Positions 17,205-25,659 of a stretch of DNA of 64,000 nt are shown here, one piece after another. The notes under the pieces were generated by a model. The model made no database searches. It saw nothing but the letters and a program-made list of their open reading frames with translations, and was not told the DNA's origin. The stretch is from CAJWOS01 sp964502005 (GTDB taxonomy: Bacteria > Myxococcota_A > UBA796 > UBA2385), in the NCBI GenBank assembly GCA_964502005.1, contig CAZCUX010000004.1, positions 186,001-250,000 on the forward strand. Direction: 5' to 3'. Each line of letters begins with the position of its first letter. Positions within the stretch are counted from its first letter, which is position 1. The translations under genes were made by a program, and so were the position numbers.

Positions 17205-17812
17205 AGGTAGTCGTCGGTGTTTCTGGCGCTTCTGGTGCGCCGTATGCGCGCCGAATGCTCGACTTTTTTGCGGGCATTGGGCGTGATGCGGGAATCGAAG
17301 CTCACGTTGTGTTCACCAAGTTTGGACGCCTCAACTGGGCGGACGAAGTCGGCACAGATCCCGCAGAATACGGGCTCCCCCTGTATTCGCCCGGCGACAT
17401 GACCGCGCCGTTTGCGTCGGGATCTGCGCGCTTTGACGCAATGTGCATTGTCCCGTGTTCAGCCGGGCAAGTCGGCCGAATCGCGCACGGCGTCAGCGCA
17501 GACCTCGTCGGGCGTGCGGCAGATGTCATGCTGAAGGAGCGCCGCCCCTTGGTTTTGGTTGTGCGTGAAACGCCACTTTCTCTGATTCACTTGCGAAACT
17601 TGACCATACTTGCAGAAGCCGGCGCGACGATTATGCCCGCATCGCCTTCGTTTTATAGCCGCCCGCAAAGTTTGGATGCCCTTCTCGATACGGTTGTGGC
17701 GCGGACGCTCGACCAAATGGGTGTCGAGAACGGCTTGATGAAGCGTTGGGCAGGTCGGCCAGGACCCGAGGCTCGCGGTCCTACGGCGTTCTCCAAAGGA
17801 GAAATCGGATGA
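17201..17812 (+). CDS. ubiX: UbiX-like flavin prenyltransferase of the menaquinone operon
   Basis: 203 residues, normal UbiX length. It has the flavoprotein start VVVGVSGASGAPYARRML, PCSAGQVGRIAHGVSADLVGRAADV and LVVRETPLSLIHLRNL, all diagnostic of the UbiX/Pad1 family. These enzymes attach a dimethylallyl unit to FMN to make the prenylated flavin cofactor used by UbiD-type decarboxylases. In futalosine pathways a UbiX-like protein (MqnM in some nomenclatures) supports decarboxylation of the naphthoate intermediate. The UbiD-like partner is not in this window. It overlaps both neighbours by 4 bases (ATGA). Confidence 0.9.
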   Translation: MKVVVGVSGASGAPYARRMLDFFAGIGRDAGIEAHVVFTKFGRLNWADEVGTDPAEYGLPLYSPGDMTAPFASGSARFDAMCIVPCSAGQVGRIAHGVSADLVGRAADVMLKERRPLVLVVRETPLSLIHLRNLTILAEAGATIMPASPSFYSRPQSLDALLDTVVARTLDQMGVENGLMKRWAGRPGPEARGPTAFSKGEIG

Positions 17813-20433
17813 GCTCTCTCGAAGACATTGCCGAGAAAGTGCGGGCGGGAACCCGTCTGTCTTTTGAAGATGGCGTTCGTTTGTTTCGCCACCCCAACGT
17901 AGCGGAGGTGGGCGCGCTCGCGAACGATGTGCGGGAGCGCCTGCACGGTGACGTGTGCTGGTTCAACCGAAACGTACACGTCAACGCCACAAACGTGTGT
18001 GAAGCAAGCTGCGTGTTTTGTAGCTTTGCGCGGTTGAAGACGGGGGACCCCCAGGCTTGGACCATGTCCTACGAAGACGCCCTCAAGCGGATTCGAGTGC
18101 TCGACAACACCCTGGTCACCGAAGTTCACATCGTCAATGGGCTCAATCCTGACCTCCCGTTTTATTATTATCTTGAGCTGATTCTGGCTATCAAGGCCCA
18201 CCGGCCCGACATTCACGTCAAAGGCTTCACGGCGGTCGAAATCCAGTACTACTCGGAGAAGTACGACATTCCGGTCGACGAAGTGTTGCGGCTCATGCGG
18301 TCCGCCGGCCTCGATTCGTTGCCAGGGGGGGGCGCCGAGATTTTCCATCCGCGGGCGCGCAAGAAGCTGTGTGACGACAAGGTCGATGCGGACGGCTGGC
18401 TCGCGATTCACCGCGAAGCCCATCGGCAGGGCATGTTCACCAACTGCACGATGCTGTTTGGAAGCATCGAGACGGTGGAAGAGCGGGTGGACCACCTTTT
18501 GCGGCTGCGCGACCTCCAAGACGAGTCCTTGCGCGCCGGGGCGACGGACCCCAACCATCGTGGCGGTCATTTCCAGGTCTTTATTCCGCTGCGCTTCCAC
18601 AATGACAACAACCGTCTTGCGCGGTTGGCGAGTCCCACGGGCTACGAAAGCCTGCGCACGATAGCGGTTTCGCGTTTGCTGCTCGACAACATTCCCCATG
18701 TAAAGGCCTATTGGCCAATGTTGGGCACGCATGAGGCGCAAACTGCGCTCTGGTTTGGTGCAAGCGACCTCGACGGCACCGTTCGCGAAGAGCACATCTA
18801 CCATATGGCGGGTGCGGAGACACCCCAAGGGTTGTCCCGCGCCGACCTTGTGCGCTTCATTGAACATGCCGGCCGCGTGCCCGTTGAGCGCGACACCCTC
18901 TACAACACGCTGCGGCGCGACGACCCTCCTGCTCCGCTTGCGCCGTGTCCGGTTCCGGCTCGGGTCGGTTGGGTTGCGTATAGCAATGCAGAGCCGCTGG
19001 TGCGCCACCTCCAAGGGGTGACCCTTCGCGGCGGCCATCCAACGGAAGTCGCGCGCTGGTTGGAAGAAGGAGAGGTAGACATCGCGCTCCTCCCCGTTGG
19101 CGCGCTGTTGTCCGATGATGGCCCACCGGATGGGCGCGGTTGGCGAGTGGTGCCCGATGTTTGTATTGGCGCCGATGGCGCGGTGCAGTCCGTGTTGTTG
19201 GTGGCCGAGACGCCGCCGGAGTCGTGGACATCCATTCGACTAGACGGTGTGTCGCGTACAAGTGTGCTGCTGGCGCGTTTGTTGGTCACAAAAGGGCCAC
19301 TCGCAGCCCGCTTGCGCCCAGATGTGAAGCTGGTGGACGTAGAGCCGGGCGAAGCCGCTTCGGGGGCCGGTCCCACCGATGCCGCGCTGGTTATCGGCGA
19401 TGCTGCGTTTTCGATTGACGAACGTTTCGGGGTTCGCTTGGACCTTGCCGCCGAGTGGAAGGCGTGGACGGGGCTCCCATTCGTGTTTGCGGTGTGGGCC
19501 GGACGCGCCGACGTTGACCCGCGCGTCATCGACCACCTGCGGGCGGCAGGCTTGCAGGGTGTGGCCGATTTGTCGGACCCATCGTACCTTGCGACCATGG
19601 ACGAGCAGATGCGGACTTATTTGACGCAACACATCCGGCATACATTCGATGACGCGGCCATTATGGGCCTGCGGCGCTTTGCGAGCTTGGCGTACAGCGC
19701 CAACATGACGTTGCGGGAAACTTGGACATTGGCGCAACCGCCGCGCGCGATTCGACGCACCATCTCGGCGGACCTGCGGGGAATTCTCGACCGCGCCGTT
19801 GCTGGTGTCGCTCCCCAACCGAAGGAGTCGGTTCGTTTGTTGGCGGAGACGCCCCTTACAAGCTTGATGTTGGCTGCAAATGCGCGTCGGGAGCGCGTTC
19901 GCGGCGGTTTGTCCGCGTCGTATGGCGTTGGTGCGGCCGCCTGGAACCAAGGCGCCTCGGGGTGTGTGGAGCTGCGATTTGGCGACGGCGAGAGCTGGGA
20001 CCACTTGGTCGCGCGCGTGGGCGAAATGCACGATGTAACGGCCATTCGGGCGCATGGTACCCCGTCTCCGGATGCGGCAGTGTCCACCTACGACAACTCG
20101 GCGACCCGCTGGCTGCGTATTACCGCTTGGCTTCGTCTCGTGATGCCTGCGGACACCTGCATCGTGGCCGACTGGGCATCTTACGGTCGCGGCCTGGCCC
20201 AGCTTGCGCTGCGGGGTGGTGCCGATGACATCGGTGCCGTCAGCGATGTCGATGCAGGCGAGCTGGTAGACGGCGTATGGCCGATGTCTTCTGTAGAAGC
20301 GGAGCGCCTGATTCGATTGGCTGGCTTTCAGCCTGTGCGTCGCGATGAGCGCTTTGTGGTGGTGGGTGCCGCGGAGACCACTGCGGACGATGCCCACAAG
20401 CCGTTGCGGCGTCTTGACCGCCCGTCGGTCTGA
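17809..20433 (+). CDS. mqnE-mqnA: MqnE-MqnA fusion with a shortened MqnC-like third module
   Basis: 874 residues; ATG 17809 sits 4 bases inside ubiX after AAAGGAG. Residues 1-375 are aminofutalosine synthase MqnE, a radical SAM enzyme: Cys64, Cys68, Cys71 in CEASCVFC, LDSLPGGGAEIF, and WFGASDLDGTVREEHI. Residues about 385-635 are chorismate dehydratase MqnA (RVGWVAYSNAEPLV, DIALLPVGALLS), which makes 3-enolpyruvyl-benzoate, the MqnE substrate. Residues about 640-874 align by eye to the two ends of MqnC: an N-terminal helical lead-in and the C-terminal QLALRGGADDIGAV ... EAERLIRLAGFQPVRRDE. They lack the region with the CxxxCxxC cluster. The first two modules should channel the intermediate; the third cannot be an active cyclase and may be structural. 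Confidence 0.9.
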   Translation: MSSLEDIAEKVRAGTRLSFEDGVRLFRHPNVAEVGALANDVRERLHGDVCWFNRNVHVNATNVCEASCVFCSFARLKTGDPQAWTMSYEDALKRIRVLDNTLVTEVHIVNGLNPDLPFYYYLELILAIKAHRPDIHVKGFTAVEIQYYSEKYDIPVDEVLRLMRSAGLDSLPGGGAEIFHPRARKKLCDDKVDADGWLAIHREAHRQGMFTNCTMLFGSIETVEERVDHLLRLRDLQDESLRAGATDPNHRGGHFQVFIPLRFHNDNNRLARLASPTGYESLRTIAVSRLLLDNIPHVKAYWPMLGTHEAQTALWFGASDLDGTVREEHIYHMAGAETPQGLSRADLVRFIEHAGRVPVERDTLYNTLRRDDPPAPLAPCPVPARVGWVAYSNAEPLVRHLQGVTLRGGHPTEVARWLEEGEVDIALLPVGALLSDDGPPDGRGWRVVPDVCIGADGAVQSVLLVAETPPESWTSIRLDGVSRTSVLLARLLVTKGPLAARLRPDVKLVDVEPGEAASGAGPTDAALVIGDAAFSIDERFGVRLDLAAEWKAWTGLPFVFAVWAGRADVDPRVIDHLRAAGLQGVADLSDPSYLATMDEQMRTYLTQHIRHTFDDAAIMGLRRFASLAYSANMTLRETWTLAQPPRAIRRTISADLRGILDRAVAGVAPQPKESVRLLAETPLTSLMLAANARRERVRGGLSASYGVGAAAWNQGASGCVELRFGDGESWDHLVARVGEMHDVTAIRAHGTPSPDAAVSTYDNSATRWLRITAWLRLVMPADTCIVADWASYGRGLAQLALRGGADDIGAVSDVDAGELVDGVWPMSSVEAERLIRLAGFQPVRRDERFVVVGAAETTADDAHKPLRRLDRPSV

Positions 20434-20439
20434 ATCGGC

Positions 20440-21600
20440 ATGATTACGGAGTCTTGGCGTGTTGCCGTGCGCTACGCATGGCTGCCGGATGGCCTACAGC
20501 ATCATGTTGCGCTGGAAATTGGCGAAGACGGGCGCATTGTCGCGATTGACGTTGCGCGCCCGGGTGAGCTGGTGTTGCCAGGGCTCTTGATGCCTGGGTG
20601 GGTCAATTCGCACACGCATATAGAACTGGCACAACACGCGCATCCGGTGGGCGCGGTGGGGACAGGAAGCCCGGCTTGGGTACAGGCGTTGGGTGCGACC
20701 GCATTGCCCGCGTCTGCCGCCTCTCGATTTCGTGGTGCGTGTGCGTTGCGTGCTCTTGGTGCTGCCTTTTGCGTGGACACGGCGAATGGCGCGGGCACGG
20801 CCGAGGCGTTGGCGGCGGCGGGCCTTCGGGGCGTCGTGCAGCGCGAGGCGATAGGGCTCGTGCCGGAGCGGTGGGCGCCGCAGTTGGCGTCGGTGGGACC
20901 TGGCGCGAATGGCGTCGTAGAGCGTGTTACGGCGCATAGTCCCATTTCGTGTTCTCCGGAGCTGCTGACCGCCGCGCTGACCGCCGCAGGGCCAATGGCG
21001 ACCATTCACTGTGACGAGGACCCCGCGGACCACGCCCTATTGGCGCGCCGGGAAGGGCCTTGGCGTGCGTTTCATGGTGCCTTGGCGGCGCGCCTTCCTT
21101 CTCATCCGTTTGAGACGGCGTTGGGCACGGCGCCTTCCGGTGTTTCGTTGCTGGCAGCTCTGGGCCTATTGGGCCCTCGCCTCGGCTTGGTCCATTTGGT
21201 CGCCGCAACGCCGGCCGACCTCGACCTTGTTGCGGAGGCTGGAGCGACGGTCATTTTGTGTCCGCGTTCCAATCTGCACATTTCGGGACGCTTGCCAGAT
21301 GTGCGGGGCATGGTCCAGCGAAACATCCCGCTCGCGGTGGGCACGGACTCCCGCGCGAGTGTGCCGGACGGCGACTTGTTGGCCGAGCTGGCCCTCTTGC
21401 GGCGTTCGTTTCCCGATGTACCCGCAATTGTGTGGCTGTCTGCCTTGACGGTGGGTGGGGCGCGATTGCTGGCAGAAGAAAGCGGGGAAATTTCGGTTGG
21501 CGCCCGGCCTGGACTTTTGTTGGTCGACCTTCCCGAAAGCGCCCATCCTCTCGAACGCTTGCTCGACGGCACTCGATGGCCGCGCCGGTGGCTCACATGA
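20440..21600 (+). CDS. mqnX: Aminodeoxyfutalosine deaminase (amidohydrolase family)
   Basis: 386 residues. Amidohydrolase/TRZ-ATZ fold with metal ligands HTHIEL near residue 65, a His in MATIHCDEDPADH near 190, LVHLVAATPADL near 250 and the Asp of LAVGTDSRAS near 305, plus CPRSNLHISG. In this operon it most likely deaminates 6-amino-6-deoxyfutalosine, the MqnE product, to futalosine. This is the route that then needs MqnB hydrolase, which is absent here. It begins 7 bases after the fusion gene. The alternative is a related adenosine/S-adenosylhomocysteine deaminase, but position favours the menaquinone role. Confidence 0.85.
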   Translation: MITESWRVAVRYAWLPDGLQHHVALEIGEDGRIVAIDVARPGELVLPGLLMPGWVNSHTHIELAQHAHPVGAVGTGSPAWVQALGATALPASAASRFRGACALRALGAAFCVDTANGAGTAEALAAAGLRGVVQREAIGLVPERWAPQLASVGPGANGVVERVTAHSPISCSPELLTAALTAAGPMATIHCDEDPADHALLARREGPWRAFHGALAARLPSHPFETALGTAPSGVSLLAALGLLGPRLGLVHLVAATPADLDLVAEAGATVILCPRSNLHISGRLPDVRGMVQRNIPLAVGTDSRASVPDGDLLAELALLRRSFPDVPAIVWLSALTVGGARLLAEESGEISVGARPGLLLVDLPESAHPLERLLDGTRWPRRWLT

Positions 21601-22463
21601 ACCCAGTTGCTTCTGCGCAGCTCCGCGCGTTTGCCGCGGATATCAAGCTGTCCCACACCATCTTCGCCTTGCCGTTCGCGTTGGCGGCGGCTTGGTTGGT
21701 CCACCAAGACCATCCCGTAGGCGCAGGGCAGTGGTTTTGGATTTTGGTCGCTATGGTGGGCGCCCGGACTTCGGCGATGGGCTTCAATCGAATCGTCGAC
21801 CGGCATGTGGACGCAGAAAATCCACGGACGGAGAATCGAGAGTTGGTGGCGGGGCGTCTCGACCTTTCGTGGGCCTGGGGCATGACCTTGGGCAGCGCGG
21901 CCGTGTTTGTCCTCGCGGCGGCCGCCCTTTCCGGGTCGGCGTTGTTGGCGTCGCCCTTCGTCTTGATGGTGTTGTGGGGCTATTCGCTCACCAAGCGTTT
22001 TACGGCGCTTTGTCACATCTGGCTTGGGTTTGCGCTGGGTTTGTCCCCCTCGTGCGTCTACCTTGCGCTTACCGATGCGGTGCCGGCAACACCTGTCGTC
22101 ATGGGTGTCGCAATCTTGACGTGGGTGGGTGGCTTCGACATGTTGTATGCGCTGCAGGACCGTGAATACGACGTATCGAAGGGCCTCAACAGCATTCCTG
22201 CGCGATTGGGGGAGGTCGGCGCGTTGCGGCTCTCTGGCGCAATGCATGGCGCAGCGGTCGCCGCTTTGCTGGCCCTGCCTCTCACGGTTCCGCTGTCCTG
22301 GCCGTATTTTGTGGCGATTGCCGCAGTGGCGGGCGTATTGGTTTGGGAGCAGTCGTTGGTGCAGCCGGGGGACCTTCGCCGAATGAACGCGGCTTTCTTC
22401 GGTGCGAATGCCTGGGTCAGCGTCATGGTGGCTGCGGGGATTGTTGCTGGTACATTGGTGTAG
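21597..22463 (+). CDS. mqnP: UbiA-like prenyltransferase of futalosine menaquinone synthesis
   Basis: 288 residues from ATG 21597, which overlaps the TGA of mqnX (ATGA). Polytopic UbiA family with about eight membrane segments, the first Asp-rich motif NRIVDRHVDAENPRT and the second YALQDREYDVSKGLNS. It transfers the polyprenyl chain to the naphthoate ring precursor in the inner membrane. The NRxxDxxxDxxNPRT signature and position point to MqnP rather than MenA or ubiquinone UbiA. It is the last gene of the operon; a stem-loop follows at 22483. Confidence 0.9.
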   Translation: MNPVASAQLRAFAADIKLSHTIFALPFALAAAWLVHQDHPVGAGQWFWILVAMVGARTSAMGFNRIVDRHVDAENPRTENRELVAGRLDLSWAWGMTLGSAAVFVLAAAALSGSALLASPFVLMVLWGYSLTKRFTALCHIWLGFALGLSPSCVYLALTDAVPATPVVMGVAILTWVGGFDMLYALQDREYDVSKGLNSIPARLGEVGALRLSGAMHGAAVAALLALPLTVPLSWPYFVAIAAVAGVLVWEQSLVQPGDLRRMNAAFFGANAWVSVMVAAGIVAGTLV

Positions 22464-22482
22464 AGGCGGGGAAACGCAAAAA

Positions 22483-22513
22483 CGCTTCGTTCAGCAATGG
22501 GCCGAGCGAAGCG
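22483..22513. terminator. Stem-loop between convergent genes
   Basis: CGCTTCGTTC (22483-22492) pairs with GAGCGAAGCG (22504-22513) apart from one G-T mismatch, with an 11-base loop. It lies in the 71-base gap between the stop of mqnP and the stop of the convergent permease gene, the expected place for a bidirectional terminator. No long T-run follows, so intrinsic termination is only a suggestion. Confidence 0.5.
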
Positions 22514-22534
22514 CGGTATCGCGTGTGGTTGCGG

Positions 22535-23653
22535 TTAGAAGCCGAAGAAGCCGTCGCGAACCACGGGGTTGATGCCCGCAGCGAGAATCAATGCCACAAT
22601 GAAGCCGACGGTGACGTACGCGAGGTCGCGTCCCATCATCTTGAGGGCATGGCGGGTGGTGCGCTCTTGAGTGCTCGCATCGCGAAGGGCCATCGCCAAC
22701 TCGCGACCGCCGAGAAGGCCGACAAATACCCAGGTGGTAGACATCGGAATCTGGCTTTGTGCCTTGAAGACATAGAGGATGAGAGCATAGACGAGGTCAA
22801 TGATTGTAGCGGCGCGAACGTCGACTACATCCGACTTTTCGTCGACTACTTCCTGGATTCGTTCCCCACCCATATAAAACATGAGGCCGAGTCCGAAGAA
22901 GATGGTGCCCGCGAATGCGGCAAACTCGCCCACCGACAACGAGCGTGGCAAGTAGACGGCGATATTGGCGGCATCTTGCTGGAGCCAAACGGACCACAAG
23001 GCTGCGGTGCTGCCCCACTGTGCGATGCGCCAGAAGGGGTGGGCTTCACCGGTGAAGGAGCGCTTCATCCAGGGTCCCAACAATCCCCAAGTCGCGACTG
23101 CGACCACAAACGCGATGCCGTACCCCGAGACGCTCTTCGTCACCACGCTTGTGATGCTATCGCCGGTGGCCGCAAAGCTCGACAATAGCAAGAACGTAGT
23201 GGAGACAGGCATTCGCAAGCGGGTCAGCACCAAAAGGAACAATGGCGCTGCGATTTGCAGGAACGGAAAGGAGGTAGGCGTCTGCTCAAAGCCCTTGGAA
23301 GCCAACCGCCCGTAGGACACGTCTCCGGCGTAGTTGACCCAAGACCAAGTGACCGTGGCCAAAAAGATGCCACCGATGAACAGCCACAAGTGCCACCACG
23401 GACGCTCTTTGTTGGATGCAATGAACGTGCCGATGGTCTGAATGCTGTCGTTTGCAACCGCGGAGTAGCCGGCGAAGGCGAATCCCACCCACATCGCAAC
23501 CTGGGCGTAGGGGTAGCTCAGGGCGGCGGCGAGAAAGCCGAGCGCAAGGACAGCAATAAACGTGCGCTCGCGCGCCAGGAGGTCGATAAACGTGCGAAGG
23601 GGGACCTGCTGGGTAGCGAGGGGAAGGTCCGAACGATGGACCGGCTTGTTCAC
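22535..23653 (-). CDS. PiT-like permease (phosphate/sulfate type) membrane protein
   Basis: 372 residues from GTG 23653, chosen because AGAGG lies six bases before it; the frame also opens at TTG 23701. About ten membrane segments. Two short inverted signatures recall the PiT inorganic phosphate transporter family: SAVANDSIQTIGTFIASN near residue 65 (compare GANDvaNA.GT) and the pair RMPVSTTFLLLSSFA and IPMSTTWVFVGLLGG (compare PVSTTH.i.G). The family moves phosphate or sulfate with a cation. The spacing and the missing classical GAND motif make it a divergent member, so the substrate is uncertain. It is convergent to the menaquinone operon. Confidence 0.65.
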   Translation of the reverse strand: MNKPVHRSDLPLATQQVPLRTFIDLLARERTFIAVLALGFLAAALSYPYAQVAMWVGFAFAGYSAVANDSIQTIGTFIASNKERPWWHLWLFIGGIFLATVTWSWVNYAGDVSYGRLASKGFEQTPTSFPFLQIAAPLFLLVLTRLRMPVSTTFLLLSSFAATGDSITSVVTKSVSGYGIAFVVAVATWGLLGPWMKRSFTGEAHPFWRIAQWGSTAALWSVWLQQDAANIAVYLPRSLSVGEFAAFAGTIFFGLGLMFYMGGERIQEVVDEKSDVVDVRAATIIDLVYALILYVFKAQSQIPMSTTWVFVGLLGGRELAMALRDASTQERTTRHALKMMGRDLAYVTVGFIVALILAAGINPVVRDGFFGF

Positions 23654-24053
23654 AGAGTGCCTCTGCTGGTGTTTCGCAAGGAACCGAACCTCGGCTCCCA
23701 AGTCCGGGCGAACCTCCGGCGAACCGGTATCGTGGCGGACCTTCTACGAGTGGAGCGCGTTGTACTCGACGCCTTGCGCCGAGGCGAGGTCCGCGAATGA
23801 ATGACACCGAAAGATCCCGGACGTGCCATCGTCGTGCCACAATTCTCCCACCCGCTTCGCCATCGATCCGTACAGCATCGGGAGTGTCTATAACCATGAT
23901 GAATAGGATGCTTTGGACCGCTTGGGGGGAGAGTTGCGCCCTTGGGATGATTACCATCGGAGTTAGTGAAAACAGCGTATTTATGGTACTTGTGGGGCTT
24001 TGTTTCACGGGAAACATTCGAGGACGCTTCGGATCTCGAACGTCATTCCGCGG
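23654..24053. other. Intergenic region containing a parS-like site
   Basis: 400 bases between the permease start (23653, minus) and the end of the Lgt-like gene (24054, minus). Short frames exist on both strands but none reads like a protein. It should hold the permease promoter. The one recognisable element is the parS-like palindrome at 24001-24016. A half-site AATGAAT at 23796 lacks its partner. Confidence 0.5.
24001..24016. other. parS-like centromere site (15 of 16 bases)
   Basis: TGTTTCACGGGAAACA differs from the widely conserved ParB-binding parS consensus TGTTTCACGTGAAACA at one base (T to G at position 10). It lies in a non-coding gap, as a functional site could. ParB tolerates single mismatches in several species. 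If real, this segment lies in the origin-proximal domain where parS sites cluster, but no parA/parB or dnaA is in the window to support that. Confidence 0.5.
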
Positions 24054-24800
24054 TCAGGATTCGGCGCCCGCAAACTCCTTCGACGACCGTCTCAAGAGTC
24101 GCACGAAATGGACCAAAGCAACCACACATACGCATTGCACGGCGGTCAACGGACCTACCCAACGCCCAGCATCGCCCCGTACGCACTCTGTCGCAACACG
24201 AATCGCTGCGTAGCCGACCAAGTACAGTCGGAAGAGGTCGCCAGCAGGGCGTCGATGTTCCCGACGTCGCCACAACCAAGCCGCGAGCAGAAGGTCGGCG
24301 GCTGATTCGTAGAGCTGTGCGGGATGGCGCATCACACCGTTCATCTGCACTGCCCATGGGCCACTCCACGCGGCGCCATAGCAGCACCCATGGAAGAAAC
24401 AACCGATTCGACCGATGCCCTGGGCGACCGGCAACGCGACGGCCCAGCCATCTCCGGTGGACTGTTGAATGCCCACCCATCGCTTTGTGGCCTCGACACC
24501 GAGGTAGCCACCAATCAGGCCCCCCACAACGGTTCGGCCCGAGAAGTCGAAGGACAAGGCGCGGCGAAGGTGTTCGTGCCACGAATCCGCCGACTCGAAG
24601 AGCAACATGCCCAGCTTGCTTCCGAACACCGCGCCCACCAACGCGCCGACGGACACCCACTGCATCCCTGGTAGTTGGGTTTGCCCAATTCGCTTCATCT
24701 CAACGCGACGAATGTTAGATGCAAAGAACATTCCAAGCAATACAAACACAGCATATGCCGGAATGTCAAGTCCACCTATCGACCACAAGATAGGTTTCAT
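24054..24800 (-). CDS. Prolipoprotein diacylglyceryl transferase-like membrane protein
   Basis: 248 residues from ATG 24800, which overlaps the stop of the upstream lipoprotein gene (ATGA). Seven or so membrane segments with the Lgt layout: GRTVVGGLIGGYLGVEATKR near residue 85, GRIGCFFHGCCYG near 130 and HPAQLYES near 160. Canonical Lgt transfers diacylglycerol from phosphatidylglycerol to the lipobox Cys. Here the signature keeps the Arg but replaces the Asn/Glu of GRIGNF.NGE by Cys residues, a pattern seen in divergent Lgt paralogues, so another lipid-transfer role is possible. Its coupling to two lipobox proteins suggests that they are linked. Confidence 0.8.
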   Translation of the reverse strand: MKPILWSIGGLDIPAYAVFVLLGMFFASNIRRVEMKRIGQTQLPGMQWVSVGALVGAVFGSKLGMLLFESADSWHEHLRRALSFDFSGRTVVGGLIGGYLGVEATKRWVGIQQSTGDGWAVALPVAQGIGRIGCFFHGCCYGAAWSGPWAVQMNGVMRHPAQLYESAADLLLAAWLWRRREHRRPAGDLFRLYLVGYAAIRVATECVRGDAGRWVGPLTAVQCVCVVALVHFVRLLRRSSKEFAGAES

Positions 24801-25507
24801 GGTGCCTGCGACTTGGGTCGAAACGCGATGCCCGCGGAAGCCCATGTCCGGTAGCTTCCGTAGGAGTCAAATACGGAAAGCGCGTCGGGTCGAAAGGGGC
24901 CCGCGATGCCTCCTTCGATGTCCAGGCGCAGCCGACGGCCGAGCGGGAGACCGAGGCCGATGGGAAGCGTTGCGGTGCCGTTTTGGCGCAAACCTACGGA
25001 GGGTTGGGTGTAGACCCACATTCGCTCCTTGACTTGGTAAGAAACGGGGAACGACAAGGATGCCCATGCGATGCCCACTTCGAGCTGTGGTCCTACGAGG
25101 CTGTTCGCGCCCTCGGTCCAGTCCCAACGTGCGACGGCGCCCGCGGCAATGCCTGGCGTACCTGCGCCGATGCTCGTGCGCCAGCCCAACGCCACTTGGT
25201 CGGTTACGCCGAAAAGGCCCCAGTGCAGCATGTCGGGAAGGACATGGGGATTGACCTCGCAGACCGGTTCCGACAGATTGGCTGTGTCAACGGGACCGTT
25301 GTCGTAGCGGCAGTCCTGGCGTGAAACGAAGCTCGACGCGGCGCCGATGCCGAGTTCTACGCCGTCGTTTCGACCCAACGGAATCGGTGCGGGGAGGGTC
25401 GCAGGAGGAGCGCAGGCCCAGAACGCTATCCAAGATGCGGTTCCGAGTGTCAGCATCCGCGTGATGCGGTAGGACAATTTTGACTCGACAATCACGGATC
25501 GCTCCAT
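24797..25507 (-). CDS. Lipobox protein, paralogue 1 of a tandem pair
   Basis: 236 residues using ATG 25507; a TTG at residue 11 (SYRITRML...) or ATG at residue 18 are alternatives. A hydrophobic stretch ends in AFWAC, a plausible lipobox, followed by APPATLPAPIPLGRNDGVEL. The mature part is beta-rich with glycine/aromatic alternation (VALGWRTSIGAG, LEVGIAWASLSFPVSY, GGIAGPF), like a small barrel or lipocalin-like envelope protein. Cysteines CRYDNG and PVCEV may pair. It is a clear paralogue of the gene at 25660-26340 and is coupled to the Lgt-like gene by a 4-base overlap. Function unknown. Confidence 0.7.
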   Translation of the reverse strand: MERSVIVESKLSYRITRMLTLGTASWIAFWACAPPATLPAPIPLGRNDGVELGIGAASSFVSRQDCRYDNGPVDTANLSEPVCEVNPHVLPDMLHWGLFGVTDQVALGWRTSIGAGTPGIAAGAVARWDWTEGANSLVGPQLEVGIAWASLSFPVSYQVKERMWVYTQPSVGLRQNGTATLPIGLGLPLGRRLRLDIEGGIAGPFRPDALSVFDSYGSYRTWASAGIAFRPKSQAP

Positions 25508-25659
25508 CGGTTGAATCCGAAGTGTACCTTGTGCCGATGAACGCGGAAACCGGCGCGGCGAACGCTACGCGGCGAGGACGGGACGGTGTCTGCTTATCGG
25601 GGCTGCGAAGGCGAGGGTGAAGGCCGAGCCGCGAGTCCGACTGCCAAATACGGGTGCAC

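Noticed and set aside
23796..23813. Possible fourth AATGAAT palindrome
   Set aside because: Only the left half is present; the right half (CCGAAAG) does not match.
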